Below are positions 8,808 through 18,280 of a stretch of 64,000 nt of DNA, piece by piece. The notes under the pieces were generated by a model. It searched no databases. It had not been told where the DNA came from and was given only the letters and a program-made list of their open reading frames with translations. The translations under genes and the position numbers were made by a program. The stretch is from Skermanella mucosa (lineage in GTDB: Bacteria; Pseudomonadota; Alphaproteobacteria; Azospirillales; Azospirillaceae), in assembly GCF_016765655.2 (NCBI RefSeq), contig NZ_CP086108.1, positions 282,501 through 346,500 on the forward strand, written 5' to 3'. Each line of letters opens with the position of its first letter. Positions within the stretch are counted from its first letter, which is position 1.

Positions 8808-9167
8808 CTAGGCCAATGACAGGGCTGAACAGGTGAGGGCGATGGAGCGGGGCAGCACCCAGCCGTCCACCACCACGACGTCACCGTCGTTCAGATCCTG
8901 CTGAATTCTCCGCGCGGTGTGGCTGAGCATGTCATCCTGTCCGGTGCCCTTCAGGACCGCCAGCCAGGATCGGGCAGCTGCCGTTTCGTCCGGATGCAGA
9001 TCCAGGAAACGCCGTCCGAGGACGCGCACGGCCTCGACGTTCCCGAAAGCCGACGAGAACGGGTCCGGGAACAACGCGGTCACGGAGTTTGCAGGTGCCA
9101 AGTGCATTCCCGCGGCGCAAAAGGGCAGGGGGAGCAGGTACAGAAGGAAGGACCGGCGGCGCATCAT
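8808..9167 (-). CDS. Small secreted or membrane-anchored partner of the GMC oxidoreductase
   Basis: 119 residues starting MMRRRSFLLYLLPLPFCAAG, a signal-like N terminus with Arg followed by a hydrophobic core. The ATG at 9167 has AGGAG upstream. The rest is soluble, with a FGNVEAVRVLG segment and a C-terminal DGDVVVVDGWVLPRS block. I recall such short proteins beside GMC oxidoreductases (small subunits of membrane sugar or alcohol dehydrogenases), but the exact family is not certain. It overlaps the upstream membrane-protein gene by four bases (ATGA) and precedes the GMC gene by eight. Confidence 0.65.
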   Translation of the reverse strand: MMRRRSFLLYLLPLPFCAAGMHLAPANSVTALFPDPFSSAFGNVEAVRVLGRRFLDLHPDETAAARSWLAVLKGTGQDDMLSHTARRIQQDLNDGDVVVVDGWVLPRSIALTCSALSLA

Positions 9168-9439
9168 ACGGCTCCTGCGCGATGCCGGCGGCCGGCCGGC
9201 TCCGGCAAGGCGGCGCGGCTGCCTGCAGCTTCCTTGGAACAGGTCGACGGCTTGCGGGGGCGCGACAGCACGAACCAGTAGACAGCGACCACGTTGAGGA
9301 CCGGAACGAGCAGCAAAAGGGAAAACCAGCCGGACCGTCCCGTTCTTCGGCACAGTTTCCAGCAGGCAGTCAGAGGCACCGCGATGAGTCCGGAAAGCAC
9401 GACGAGGAGAATAACCTGAAAGGCTTCGAACGACAGCAT
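9164..9439 (-). CDS. Small membrane protein (91 aa), unknown
   Basis: Two hydrophobic helices (about residues 6-28 and 37-58, including SLLLLVPVLNVVAVYWFVL) and a basic C-terminal tail. GGAGG precedes the start; a TTG three bases further upstream could also serve. The stop overlaps the next gene's start by four bases, so it is the first clear member of the operon with the secreted partner and GMC oxidoreductase. It resembles short inner-membrane proteins of the DUF805 kind in pattern only. Confidence 0.6.
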   Translation of the reverse strand: MLSFEAFQVILLVVLSGLIAVPLTACWKLCRRTGRSGWFSLLLLVPVLNVVAVYWFVLSRPRKPSTCSKEAAGSRAALPEPAGRRHRAGAV

Positions 9440-9470
9440 CAAGAACCCCTCCGGGATGACTTTTCTTCGT

Positions 9471-9692
9471 CTAACCCGATCCGGCTGAGCCGGCCGAGGG
9501 ACGAGGGTGCAGGAGGATGACGAGGAGTGCCACGAAGCCGATATAGGGTACGACCAGCCACAGGGACAGTGCCGGCGGATATCCCCAGCGCCGGCAAAGC
9601 AGCCAGCACGGAGGGATGATGAGCGGTGTCATCAGCAGCCATCCGAGAAGGACGACGAGCATCAATGCGATCAGAGCAGACATGCCAAACAT
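9471..9692 (-). CDS. Small membrane protein (73 aa), paralogue-like to the next gene
   Basis: Two hydrophobic helices with WLLCRRWGYPPALSLWLVVPYIG in the middle. The arrangement of helix, C-R-R-x-G turn and helix parallels the 91-residue protein 31 bases downstream (KLCRRTGRSGWFSL), so they are probably an old tandem duplication. The ribosome site is poor at the ATG at 9692; an internal ATG at 9683 is also possible. Function unknown. Confidence 0.5.
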   Translation of the reverse strand: MFGMSALIALMLVVLLGWLLMTPLIIPPCWLLCRRWGYPPALSLWLVVPYIGFVALLVILLHPRPSAGSAGSG

Positions 9693-9915
9693 TCTGGAAC
9701 AAGGATTGGTTTATTTCCATAACTGTCAACACCATAACGCTTTCGCCTCATGCTGCATAGCAGCATCGCGCAGCCGGGCAGGCCGACGATCCGGCAACTG
9801 GATCCCCGCCCCGGAACCGGCGTATCAATGAATTTCGGACCGCTGACTCGGGAACCGCGGAACGCGGCTCCGGGCGCCTGCCGTCCGGAACCATCATTCC
9901 CAGGGGAGGATCGTC

Positions 9916-11004
9916 ATGAACACTTGGCCGGACCGCCGCATCCTTGATCTTTTCAAGATCGACGTACCGATCATCCAGGCTCCCATGGCCGGAGCGACCA
10001 CGCCCGAAATGGTCATCGCGGTCAGCGAGGCCGGCGGGCTGGGCTCTCTGCCCTGCGCACTGTACAGCGCCGCCCAGGCCCGAGACGCGCTGGACACGAT
10101 CCGCGGGGCCACGTCCCGTCCGATCAACCTCAACTTCTTCTGCCACGAACCGCCGACGTTCGACGGCGCGCGCGCCATGGCATGGCGCGCGCGTCTGGCG
10201 CCCTACTATGTCGAGCATGGACTGGACCCGGAAGCGCCGGTTCCGGTTTCCAACCGCGCGCCGTTCGACGGGGAGTTCTGCTCCCTGGTCGAGGAATACA
10301 GGCCCGAAATCGTCAGCTTCCATTTCGGCCTTCCCGAAAGGACGCTGCTGGAGAGGGTCAAGGCGACGGGTGCCCGGATCATCTCCTCCGCGACCACCGT
10401 CGCCGAGGCCCGGTGGCTGGAGACGCGGGGCTGCGACGCCATCATTGCCATGGGCATGGAAGCCGGCGGGCACCGCGGGACCTTCCTTGGAGAGGATGTC
10501 CTGGCAGACATGGAGCGTCAGGTCGGCACCTTCGCTCTGGTGCCGCAGGTCGCCGATGCCGTCCGGGTCCCGGTGATCGCGGCCGGGGGGATCATGGACG
10601 CGCGCGGGATCGTCGCCGCCTTCGCACTGGGCGCCTCCGCCGTGCAGATCGGTACGGCCTACCTGTTCACGCCGGAAGCGAAGATCTCCACCATGCACCG
10701 CGAGGCGCTCAAGACGGCAGCCGCCGACGATACCGTCGTCACCAACGTCTTCACCGGGCGCCCGGCGCGCGGGATCGTCAACCGCATCATCGCCGAGGTC
10801 GGGCCGCTGTCGCCGCACGCCCCGGACTTCCCACTGGCCGGCGGGGCCCTGGTGCCCTTGAGGGGCCTGACCGAGCCGGCGGGCTCGCCGGACTTCACCA
10901 ACATGTGGGCGGGGCAGGGGGCGCCGCTGGGCCGCGAGATGTCGTCCGGCGACCTGACGCGTCATCTCGCGGCGGAAGCCCTGAAGAAAGCGGGCAGGGG
11001 CTGA
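9916..11004 (+). CDS. NAD(P)H-dependent flavin oxidoreductase, nitronate monooxygenase family
   Basis: A 362-residue TIM-barrel FMN enzyme. Diagnostic segments are the N-terminal PIIQAPMAG, the glycine-rich AVSEAGGLGSL and MGMEAGGHRG, whose His corresponds to the catalytic His of nitronate monooxygenases, then AAGGIMDARG and GTAYLFTPEA in the phosphate-binding part. It oxidises alkyl nitronates in characterised relatives; some members are only NADH:quinone reductases. GGGAGG precedes the start. It is monocistronic, between a divergent operon and the peptide importer. Confidence 0.85.
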   Translation: MNTWPDRRILDLFKIDVPIIQAPMAGATTPEMVIAVSEAGGLGSLPCALYSAAQARDALDTIRGATSRPINLNFFCHEPPTFDGARAMAWRARLAPYYVEHGLDPEAPVPVSNRAPFDGEFCSLVEEYRPEIVSFHFGLPERTLLERVKATGARIISSATTVAEARWLETRGCDAIIAMGMEAGGHRGTFLGEDVLADMERQVGTFALVPQVADAVRVPVIAAGGIMDARGIVAAFALGASAVQIGTAYLFTPEAKISTMHREALKTAAADDTVVTNVFTGRPARGIVNRIIAEVGPLSPHAPDFPLAGGALVPLRGLTEPAGSPDFTNMWAGQGAPLGREMSSGDLTRHLAAEALKKAGRG

Positions 11005-11061
11005 CGGCCTCACGAAGGGATTAACTCTCTGGGAGCCTTGCGGTGGAGGCTTAAGCAGTTT

Positions 11062-11082
11062 CAATTGGTTAGAAACCAGTTG
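11062..11082. promoter_or_regulatory. Imperfect palindrome upstream of the peptide ABC operon
   Basis: CAATTGGTT-AGA-AACCAGTTG, one mismatch in nine pairs, 100 bases before the first permease gene in an otherwise gene-free gap. A candidate operator; no regulator gene adjoins it. Confidence 0.35.
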
Positions 11083-11181
11083 CCCGAAGCGAGCGGGTCT
11101 CCACCATGCACGGAACATCCCACAGTGATTGCAGCGCCATCAGGCCGGGCGGCTGTCCGCCTTCAGCACCCCGTATCATGA

Positions 11182-12030
11182 ATGTCTGATGCCCTGAGGC
11201 GTTTCGCCGGCAACCGCATCGCCATGGCGGGGCTGGCCCTGATCACCATTATCGTCGGGGCTGCGCTGACGGCGCCCCTGCTGGCCCCGTTCGATCCCAA
11301 CGAGCAATTCTTCGAAGGCCTGACCCTGGAAGGGGCGCCGCTGCCGCCCAACGGAACCTTCTGGCTGGGGACCGACCAGCTCGGCCGCGACCTGCTGTCC
11401 CGCTTGATCTACGGCGCCCGGACCTCCCTGGTGGTCGGCGTGCTGGCGAACGGCGTTGCCGTCCTGGTCGGGACGGTGCTCGGCGTCATCGCCGGCTATG
11501 CCCGGGGCGTGATCGGTGCCGCGATCATGCGCTTCACCGACCTGATGATGGCGTTCCCCGCGCTCCTCCTGGCGATCGCGCTGGCGGCGATCTTCAGCCC
11601 GTCGCTGCTGATCGTGGCCCTGGTCATCGCCATGGTGAACTGGGTGCAGATCGCCCGCGTCGTCTATACCGAGACGACGGCGCTGGCCGAGCGGGACTAT
11701 ATCGAGGCGTGCCGGGCGCTGGGCGCCGGCTGGCCGAGGATCCTGTTCCGCCACATCGTGCCGCATCTGGTGCCGACCGTGCTGGTCTATGCCACGCTCG
11801 GCATCGCCACGACGGTCCTGCTGGAGGCGACCCTGTCGTTCCTCGGCATCGGCGTCCGGCCGCCCGAGCCGTCCTGGGGCAACATCATCTACGAGAACCA
11901 GACCTATTTCGCCAATGCGCCCTGGCTTGTGTTCATCCCAGGCGCCGCGATCCTGCTGCTGGCGCTGGCCTTCAACCTTGTCGGCGACGGGCTGCGCGAC
12001 GCGCTCGACCCGACCCAGCGGGGCCGGTGA
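11182..12030 (+). CDS. ABC transporter permease, DppC/OppC type
   Basis: A 282-residue inner-membrane permease with an N-terminal helix (IAMAGLALITIIVGAALTAPL), the GTDQLGRDLLSRLIYGARTS block typical of DppC proteins and the EAA-like loop EACRALGAGWPRILFRHIVP, which contacts the ATPase. It imports peptides or opine-like substrates with the partners that follow. It is the first gene of a six-gene operon, with DppB starting three bases after its stop. The ribosome site is weak, so expression may need an upstream leader. Confidence 0.88.
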   Translation: MSDALRRFAGNRIAMAGLALITIIVGAALTAPLLAPFDPNEQFFEGLTLEGAPLPPNGTFWLGTDQLGRDLLSRLIYGARTSLVVGVLANGVAVLVGTVLGVIAGYARGVIGAAIMRFTDLMMAFPALLLAIALAAIFSPSLLIVALVIAMVNWVQIARVVYTETTALAERDYIEACRALGAGWPRILFRHIVPHLVPTVLVYATLGIATTVLLEATLSFLGIGVRPPEPSWGNIIYENQTYFANAPWLVFIPGAAILLLALAFNLVGDGLRDALDPTQRGR

Positions 12031-12032
12031 CC

Positions 12033-12953
12033 ATGGCTGGATACCTTGCCCGGCGTGTCGTCCAGGCGGTGCTCATCCTCCTGGGCGTAACCTTCATCAC
12101 CTTCATCCTGCTTTATCTGCTGCCGGCCGACCCGGCGCGCCAGATCGCGGGCCGGTCGGCTACGGCGGCGACGGTGCAGTCGATCCGCCAGCAGCTCGGG
12201 CTCGACCTGCCGCTGTGGCAGCAATATCTGCGCTATCTCGGCAATCTGGCCCAGGGCGACATGGGGCGTTCCTACATCCAGCGGACGGAGGTCGCCTCCC
12301 TGGTCTGGAGCCGGCTGCCCGCGACCCTGCTGCTGATGGCCGGCGCCATCGTCTGCGAACTGGCGATCGGGCTGGGGGCGGGCATCCTGGCGGCGGTCAG
12401 GCGGGGACGGCCGACCGACACGGCGATCATGGTGGCCTCCTTCCTGGGGGTGTCGGCGCCGCAGTTCGTGGTCGGCATCCTGCTGCTCTACGTATTCGCG
12501 GTCCAGCTCGGCTGGTTCCCGATCGGCGGCTACGGCACCTTCGCCCATCTGGTGCTTCCGTCGCTGACCCTGGGCATCCTGGGCGGCGGCTGGTACAGCA
12601 GGATGGCCCGAAGCTCCATGGTGGACGTGCTGCGCCAGGACTATATCCGGACCGCACGCGCCAAGGGGGCGGGCAGCAGCCGCATCGTCCTCATCCATGC
12701 GCTCCGCAACGCCGTGCTGCCGCTGATCGCCATGATCGGCCTCGACATCGGCATCTTCATGAGCGGCGCCGTGGTGGTGGAGTCCGTGTTCGGCTGGCCC
12801 GGCATCGGGCAATTGACCTGGCAGGCAATCCAGCAGGTGGACATCCCCGTGATCATGGGCGTCACGCTGACCGCGGCCGTCTTCATCGTGCTCGGCAACC
12901 TGTTGGCGGACCTGATCGCGCCGCTCGCCGACCCGCGCATCAAGCTGCGCTGA
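12033..12953 (+). CDS. ABC transporter permease, DppB/OppB type
   Basis: 306 residues, about six helices. It opens with the DppB hallmark YLARRVVQAVLILLGVTFITF, has LLPADPAR after helix 1 and the EAA loop YIRTARAKGAGSSRIVLIHALRN around residues 203-225 (quoted in parts). It forms the heterodimeric channel with the upstream DppC protein. The C permease preceding the B permease reverses the usual B-C order. Confidence 0.88.
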   Translation: MAGYLARRVVQAVLILLGVTFITFILLYLLPADPARQIAGRSATAATVQSIRQQLGLDLPLWQQYLRYLGNLAQGDMGRSYIQRTEVASLVWSRLPATLLLMAGAIVCELAIGLGAGILAAVRRGRPTDTAIMVASFLGVSAPQFVVGILLLYVFAVQLGWFPIGGYGTFAHLVLPSLTLGILGGGWYSRMARSSMVDVLRQDYIRTARAKGAGSSRIVLIHALRNAVLPLIAMIGLDIGIFMSGAVVVESVFGWPGIGQLTWQAIQQVDIPVIMGVTLTAAVFIVLGNLLADLIAPLADPRIKLR

Positions 12954-13010
12954 AGCCATGGCTCGAATGAAAAAACCACAAGACGAACAGCTACAGGAGG
13001 CTTTACGGAC

Positions 13011-14639
13011 ATGCGTACCCTGATGCTTGCCGGCGCCCTCGCGTCGGCCCTGCTGTGCGGAACCGCACTCACCGAGGCAGCCGGTGCCGCCGACATAAAG
13101 AACGGCGGCTCCATGATCGTGACCTACAAGGACGACGTCGCCACCCTGGACCCGGCGATCGGCTACGACTGGCAGAACTGGTCGATGATCAAGGCGCTGT
13201 TCGACGGCCTGATGGACTACGAGCCCGGCACCACGACCCTGCGGCCGAACCTGGCCGAGAGCTACGAGATGTCGGCCGACGGCATGACCTACACCTTCAA
13301 GCTCCGGCCGGGGGTCAAGTTCCACAACGGGCGGGCGCTCACCGCCGAGGACATCAAGTATTCGATCGAGCGCACCGTCAACCCCGCGACCCAGAGCCCC
13401 GGCGCCGGCTTCTTCGGCTCGATCAAGGGCTTCGAGGCGGCGACGGCCGGCGACGGCAGCCTGTCCGGCATCACGGTGGTCGATCCGCGGACCGTCAGGA
13501 TCGAGCTGTCGCGCCCCGACGCGACGTTCCTGCACGTGATGGCGATCAACTTCTCCTTCGCCGTCCCCAAGGAGGAGGTCGAGAAGTCCGGCGCCGATTT
13601 CGGCAAGCAGCCGGTCGGCACGGGCGCCTTCAAGCTGGCGGAATGGGTGCTGGGCCAGCGCGTCGTGTTCGAACGCAATCCCGACTACTTCGAACAGGGG
13701 CTGCCGCACCTGGACCAGATCACCTTCGAGATCGGGCAGGAGCCGACCGTGGCCCTGCTCCGGCTGGAGCGGGGAGAGGTCGACGTGCTGGGCGACGGCA
13801 TCCCGCCGGCCCGTTTCCTGGAGGTCCGCGGCAACGCGAAGAACAAGGGCCTGATCGCGGAGGGCGGCCAGCTCCATACCGGCTACGTCACGATGAACGT
13901 GACGATGGAGCCGTTCGACGACGTCCGCGTCCGCCGGGCCGTCAACATGGCGATCAACAAGGACCGCATCGTCCGAATCATCAACGGCCGCGCCGTTCCG
14001 GCGACCCAGCCGCTGCCGCCGACCATGCCGGGCTATGCCAAGGACTACAAGGGCTACGGTTTCGACCAGAACAAGGCCAAGGCGCTGCTGGCCGAGGCCG
14101 GGTTCCCCGACGGCTTCGATACCGAGATCCTGGCCAACAACACCGACCCCAACCCCCGCATCGTCCAGGCGATCCAGCAGGACTTGGCCGCGGTCGGCAT
14201 CCGGGCGGCGGTCAAGACGCTGGCCCAGGCCAACGTGATCGCCGCCGGCGGGGAGCAGCAGGGCGCCCCGATGATCTGGTCCGGCGGCATGGCCTGGATC
14301 GCGGACTTCCCCGACCCGTCCAACTTCTACGGCCCGATCCTGGGCTGCGCCGGCGCGGTGCCGGGCGGCTGGAACTGGTCCTGGTACTGCAACAAGGACC
14401 TGGACGCCAAGGCTGCGGCGGCCGACGCCATGGTCGATCCCGCGAAGAAGGAGGAGCGCACCGCCGCCTGGCGCGACATCTACCTGAGGATCATGGAGGA
14501 CGCCCCCTGGGCTCCCGTGTTCAACGAGCAGCGCTTCACCATGCACAGCGCCCGCATGGGCGGTCCCGACGCGATCTTCGTCGATCCCGTCCATATCCCG
14601 GTCAACTACGAGCAAGTGTACGCAACCGATGTCCAGTAA
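13011..14639 (+). CDS. Periplasmic substrate-binding protein, SBP_bac_5 (peptide/nickel/opine) family
   Basis: 542 residues with a Sec signal peptide cleaved near AGAAD (residues 25-29). The family signature is present as the TLDPAIGYDWQNW start and the RPNLAESYEMSADGMTYTFK block, then VKFHNGRALTAEDIKYSIER. A strong AGGAGG lies nine bases before the ATG. It captures the ligand in the periplasm and hands it to the DppB/DppC pair. The amidase gene overlaps its last 11 bases, which suggests translational coupling and an amide-containing ligand. Confidence 0.9.
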   Translation: MRTLMLAGALASALLCGTALTEAAGAADIKNGGSMIVTYKDDVATLDPAIGYDWQNWSMIKALFDGLMDYEPGTTTLRPNLAESYEMSADGMTYTFKLRPGVKFHNGRALTAEDIKYSIERTVNPATQSPGAGFFGSIKGFEAATAGDGSLSGITVVDPRTVRIELSRPDATFLHVMAINFSFAVPKEEVEKSGADFGKQPVGTGAFKLAEWVLGQRVVFERNPDYFEQGLPHLDQITFEIGQEPTVALLRLERGEVDVLGDGIPPARFLEVRGNAKNKGLIAEGGQLHTGYVTMNVTMEPFDDVRVRRAVNMAINKDRIVRIINGRAVPATQPLPPTMPGYAKDYKGYGFDQNKAKALLAEAGFPDGFDTEILANNTDPNPRIVQAIQQDLAAVGIRAAVKTLAQANVIAAGGEQQGAPMIWSGGMAWIADFPDPSNFYGPILGCAGAVPGGWNWSWYCNKDLDAKAAAADAMVDPAKKEERTAAWRDIYLRIMEDAPWAPVFNEQRFTMHSARMGGPDAIFVDPVHIPVNYEQVYATDVQ

Positions 14640-15597
14640 TCACACCCACGCGCCCGGCCAGGGGCACGGCCACACCATCCACCGCCACTGCCACCACCAT
14701 GGCTGGGACAATTCCAACGCCCCGGTCCTGACCATCGCCCCGGGCGAGACCGTGGAGTTCGAGACGGTGGACAGCTCGGGCGGGCAGCTCGGCCCCGGCA
14801 GCGTGCTGGACGACCTGCTCCGGCTCGATTTCGGCAAGGTCAACCCGGTGACCGGCCCGGTCCATATCGACGGGGCGGAGCCGGGCGACGCGCTGAAGGT
14901 GACCCTGGTCTCCTTCAAGCCGTCGGGCTGGGGCTGGACCGCCAACATTCCCGGGTTCGGGCTGCTGGCCGACCAGTTCACCGAAGCCGCGCTGCACATC
15001 TGGAAGTACGATTCCGCCAGCATGGCGCCGGCCCTCTACGGGCCCGGCGGCCGGGTTCCCCTCAAGCCCTTCACCGGCACGATCGGGCTGGCACCGGCCG
15101 AGCCGGGGCTGCACAGCGTGGTTCCGCCGCGCAGGGTAGGGGGCAACCTGGACGTCCGCGACCTGTGCGCCGGCACCGAGCTGTACCTGCCGGTCGAGGT
15201 GGCGGGAGCCCTGTTCTCCGTCGGCGACACCCACGCGGCCCAGGGCGACGGCGAGGTCTGCGGCACCGCGATCGAGAGCCCGATGGACGTCACGCTGAAG
15301 TTCGAGCTGGTCAAGGGCGCCAACTTGGCCTTCCCGCGCTTTCGCACCCGCGGCCCGGTGACCCGCCACCTGGACGCGGAAGGATACGAGGTGACCACCG
15401 GCGTCGGCCCCGACCTGATGGAAGGGGCGCGGGCTGCCGTGTCGGGCATGATCGACCTGCTGACCGCCCGGCACGGCATGTCGGCGGTGGAGGCCTACAT
15501 GCTGTGCAGCGTCTGCGGCGACCTGCGCGTCAGCGAGATCGTGGACATGCCGAACTGGGTGGTCAGCTTCTACTTCCCGCGGGTGGTGCTGTCCTGA
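14629..15597 (+). CDS. Acetamidase/formamidase family hydrolase with a His-rich N terminus
   Basis: 322 residues of the FmdA/AmdA fold: [20 protein letters not shown] near the start, [15 protein letters not shown], the IPGFGLLAD loop, [12 protein letters not shown] (residues about 204-215, metal and active-site loop) and [18 protein letters not shown] at the end. Family members release ammonia from short amides. Nine His and a Cys lie between residues 5 and 24, unusually dense and possibly metal binding. It sits between the binding protein and the two ATPases, so the imported compound is probably an amide. Confidence 0.85.
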   Translation: MSSNHTHAPGQGHGHTIHRHCHHHGWDNSNAPVLTIAPGETVEFETVDSSGGQLGPGSVLDDLLRLDFGKVNPVTGPVHIDGAEPGDALKVTLVSFKPSGWGWTANIPGFGLLADQFTEAALHIWKYDSASMAPALYGPGGRVPLKPFTGTIGLAPAEPGLHSVVPPRRVGGNLDVRDLCAGTELYLPVEVAGALFSVGDTHAAQGDGEVCGTAIESPMDVTLKFELVKGANLAFPRFRTRGPVTRHLDAEGYEVTTGVGPDLMEGARAAVSGMIDLLTARHGMSAVEAYMLCSVCGDLRVSEIVDMPNWVVSFYFPRVVLS

Positions 15598-15599
15598 CC

Positions 15600-16598
15600 A
15601 TGTCCGAAACCAGGCCGCTGCTGGAGGTCCCGCTGCTGGAAGTTCAGGACCTGACCGTCAGCTTCGGCGGGCGGGACCGGGGCGACGCCCGCGCCACCGT
15701 GCTGGACGGGGTCGGCTTCACCCTGAACGCCGGCTCGGTGGTCGGGCTGGTCGGCGAGTCCGGCTGCGGCAAGAGCGTCACCGCCATGTCGATCCTGCGC
15801 CTGCTGCCGTCTCCGCCGAGCCGGGTGGAGCGGGGCAGCGTGCGGTTCGACGGCACCGACCTGCTGGCCCTGGACGAAGGCGCCATGCGCGACATGCGGG
15901 GCAACCGCATCGGCATGATCTTCCAGGAGCCCATGACCAGCCTGAACCCGACCTTCACGGTCGGCTGGCAGATCGACGAGGCGCTGCGCCTTCACACCGC
16001 CCTGGACCGGGCGGAGCGGCACCGGCGCTGCCTGGAGCTGCTCCGCCTCGTCGGGATCGGGGCGCCGGAGCGGCGGCTCGCGCAGTACCCGCACGAGCTG
16101 TCCGGCGGCCTGCGCCAGCGTATCATGATCGCCATGGCGCTGGCCTGCGAGCCGCGCCTGCTGGTGGCCGACGAGCCGACCACCGCGCTCGACGTGACGA
16201 TCCAGGCGCAGATCCTGGACCTTCTCTCGGGCCTGCGCGAGCGGCTCGGCATGGCGATCCTGCTGATCACCCACGACCTGGGCGTGGTCGCGGAATATTG
16301 CGACGAGGTCGTGGTGATGTATGCCGGCCGGGTGGTCGAGACGGCGCCGGTCCGACCGCTGTTCGCCCATCCGCGCCACCCCTACACCGCGGGGCTGCTC
16401 GCCTCCATGCCCAGGCTCGACGGCGGCCGGGGCGTCCTGCCGACCATCCCCGGCATGGTGCCCAGTCCCGGCAAACGCCCGCCGGGGTGCCCCTTCGCCG
16501 ACCGCTGCCCCAACGTCCTGGACCGCTGCCGGGCCGAGATGCCTCCGCTGGCGGGTGGCCCGGACCGCCATGCCTTCGCCTGCTGGAACCCCGCGTGA
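15600..16598 (+). CDS. ABC transporter ATP-binding protein, DppD/OppD type
   Basis: 332 residues: Walker A GESGCGKS around residue 54, Q-loop in [12 protein letters not shown], signature LSGGLRQR, Walker [13 protein letters not shown] and the C-terminal oligopeptide extension with GCPFADRCP, whose Cys residues in relatives can bind an Fe-S cluster. It powers the importer with the DppF-type partner. Start ATG overlaps the A of the intergenic CCATG right after the amidase stop. Confidence 0.9.
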   Translation: MSETRPLLEVPLLEVQDLTVSFGGRDRGDARATVLDGVGFTLNAGSVVGLVGESGCGKSVTAMSILRLLPSPPSRVERGSVRFDGTDLLALDEGAMRDMRGNRIGMIFQEPMTSLNPTFTVGWQIDEALRLHTALDRAERHRRCLELLRLVGIGAPERRLAQYPHELSGGLRQRIMIAMALACEPRLLVADEPTTALDVTIQAQILDLLSGLRERLGMAILLITHDLGVVAEYCDEVVVMYAGRVVETAPVRPLFAHPRHPYTAGLLASMPRLDGGRGVLPTIPGMVPSPGKRPPGCPFADRCPNVLDRCRAEMPPLAGGPDRHAFACWNPA

Positions 16599-17581
16599 TG
16601 ACTTCGGCCCCTGAAGCGACGGCGCCCGACGACCTGCTGACGGTCGAGAACCTGACCAAGCATTTCCCGATCAAGGGCGGCGGCGTGATCCATGCCGTCA
16701 ACGGCGTCAGCCTGAGCCAGCGCCGCGGCGAGACGATCGGCATCGTCGGCGAGTCCGGCTGCGGCAAGTCCACCCTGGCGCGGCTGTGCCTGCGGCTGGT
16801 CGAGCCGACCTCCGGCGCGATCCGGTTCGATGGCGAGGACATCAGGGCCTTGCCGGCGCGTGCGCTCCGCGCCCGCCGCCGCGACATGCAGATCATCTTC
16901 CAGGACCCCTACGCCTCGCTCGACCCCCGGATGAGCGTCGGCGACATCATCCGGGAGCCGCTGGACATCCATAGCATCGGCAACCGGGCCGAGCGGCGGG
17001 TCCAGGTCGCCCAGCTTCTGGAGAAGGTCGGGCTTCCCGCCGATGCCGCCCGGCGCTATCCGCACGAGTTCTCCGGCGGGCAGCGCCAGCGGATCGGCAT
17101 CGCCCGGGCGATCGCGCTGAAGCCCAAGCTGGTCGTCGCGGACGAGCCGGTCTCCGCCCTGGATCTGTCGATCCAGTCCCAGGTGCTGAACCTGCTGGTG
17201 GCGCTGCGGGTGGAGATGAACCTGTCCTACCTGTTCATCTCCCACGATCTCGCAGTGATCCGCTATATCAGCGACCGGGTCGCGGTGATGTATCTGGGCC
17301 GGATCGTCGAGCTGGCGGACGTGGACACGCTCTACGCCGACCCCGCCCACCCCTACACCCGGGCACTGCTGTCGGCGATCCCGCAGCCCGACCCGGAACG
17401 CCGTCGCGCCCGCACCGTTCTGGCCGGCGATCTGCCCAACCCGGAATCACCGCCGCCCGGCTGCCCCTTCCATCCCCGCTGCCCCGCCGCCATGGACCAT
17501 TGCCGCACCGTCGAACCGGCGGAGCGGAACATCGGCACACCGGACAGGCCGCATCTGGTGAGCTGCCATCTTTACGGTTGA
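16598..17581 (+). CDS. ABC transporter ATP-binding protein, DppF/OppF type
   Basis: 327 residues: Walker [11 protein letters not shown]-loop [13 protein letters not shown], signature FSGGQRQR, Walker [14 protein letters not shown]-loop FISHDL and the oligopeptide C-terminal domain with GCPFHPRCP. Its start shares one base with the DppD stop (TGATG), indicating coupled translation. It is the last gene of the importer operon. Confidence 0.9.
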   Translation: MTSAPEATAPDDLLTVENLTKHFPIKGGGVIHAVNGVSLSQRRGETIGIVGESGCGKSTLARLCLRLVEPTSGAIRFDGEDIRALPARALRARRRDMQIIFQDPYASLDPRMSVGDIIREPLDIHSIGNRAERRVQVAQLLEKVGLPADAARRYPHEFSGGQRQRIGIARAIALKPKLVVADEPVSALDLSIQSQVLNLLVALRVEMNLSYLFISHDLAVIRYISDRVAVMYLGRIVELADVDTLYADPAHPYTRALLSAIPQPDPERRRARTVLAGDLPNPESPPPGCPFHPRCPAAMDHCRTVEPAERNIGTPDRPHLVSCHLYG

Positions 17582-17602
17582 TGCCAAGGGCTTTGAAGGC
17601 GG

Positions 17603-17620
17603 TGCTACCGGGTGGTAGCA
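17603..17620. promoter_or_regulatory. Palindromic operator candidate of the ParD-ParE module
   Basis: TGCTACC-GGGT-GGTAGCA, seven-base perfect arms, 37 bases before the antitoxin start. Ribbon-helix-helix antitoxins usually repress their own operon through such sites. Confidence 0.5.
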
Positions 17621-17657
17621 TATGAACGACACGGACATCGGCTTTCGGGATTTTGAC

Positions 17658-17930
17658 ATGACGGTCAAGACATCGATTTTCTTGACGGATGAGCAGGAAG
17701 CATATGCCCGAAGCCTTGTGACCGCCGGTCGGTATTCCAGTCTCAGCGCGGTGCTTCAGCAGGGACTCGAACTGCTCAGGCGCGACAACGAGGCGCGCGA
17801 TGCGGAAATCACCGGCCTGCGGGCACTGATCGAGCGGCGCCATTCGGAAGGCTTCGTCTCTCTCGAGGATAGCGAGCGGGACATCGACGCGATGCTCGAG
17901 AACAGAAGACAAGATCGTGCGGATTTATGA
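17658..17930 (+). CDS. Type II antitoxin, ParD-like ribbon-helix-helix family
   Basis: 90 residues. The N-terminal MTVKTSIFLTDEQEAYARSL forms the beta strand and first helix of a ribbon-helix-helix domain; RYSSLSAVLQQGLELLRR is the second helix with the usual Ser pair. The C terminus is acidic and helical, the toxin-neutralising part. The ATG at 17658 is chosen over an ATG at 17622 because it gives the standard domain boundary. It overlaps the toxin gene by 14 bases. Its toxin is interrupted, so it may now be an orphan antitoxin. Confidence 0.8.
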   Translation: MTVKTSIFLTDEQEAYARSLVTAGRYSSLSAVLQQGLELLRRDNEARDAEITGLRALIERRHSEGFVSLEDSERDIDAMLENRRQDRADL

Positions 17931-18264
17931 CGTCCGTCCGGCCAGGGGCGTCGTCCGCGACTTGGCGCTGATTGAAAGCTTCCTCTTCAAAACATTCCGG
18001 AACCTGGGGGATAGCCCCGAGGATGCCGGCGACCGTGCCGCCGCCCGCGTCAAAGCTGCCGCCGCCTATATGCGGACATTCGACAGAAACCCGCATCTGG
18101 GTACCGAGCATCCCGGAATATGGCCGGGCCTGCGCACTGTGACCAAAGAATAGTTCATCTTCTACTTCGAGATCGACGAGCTCAGGTTCGAAGTCAGGAT
18201 TCTCGCCGTCTTCTTCGGAGGAGAAGATCACACGCAGAGGATCATGGACCGGCTCCAATACTGA
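17917..18264 (+). pseudogene. ParE-family toxin interrupted by an in-frame amber codon
   Basis: GTG start overlapping the antitoxin. The first 78 codons give a ParE-type sequence ending GLRTVTKE, then TAG at 18151-18153. Reading straight through gives FIFYFEIDELRFEVRILAVF and more, ending at TGA 18262-18264. That is the canonical C-terminal half of ParE proteins in the same frame, 115 codons in all. A single point mutation of a sense codon explains it. The truncated form lacks the final strands and is probably inactive; suppression of the amber would restore it. Confidence 0.85.
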
Positions 18265-18280
18265 AGCGATGCGCCTTCGT

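Noticed and set aside
11904-14615. 903-codon minus-strand frame opposite the peptide importer
   Set aside because: It is antisense to permease and binding-protein genes with clear family motifs; no domain of its own.
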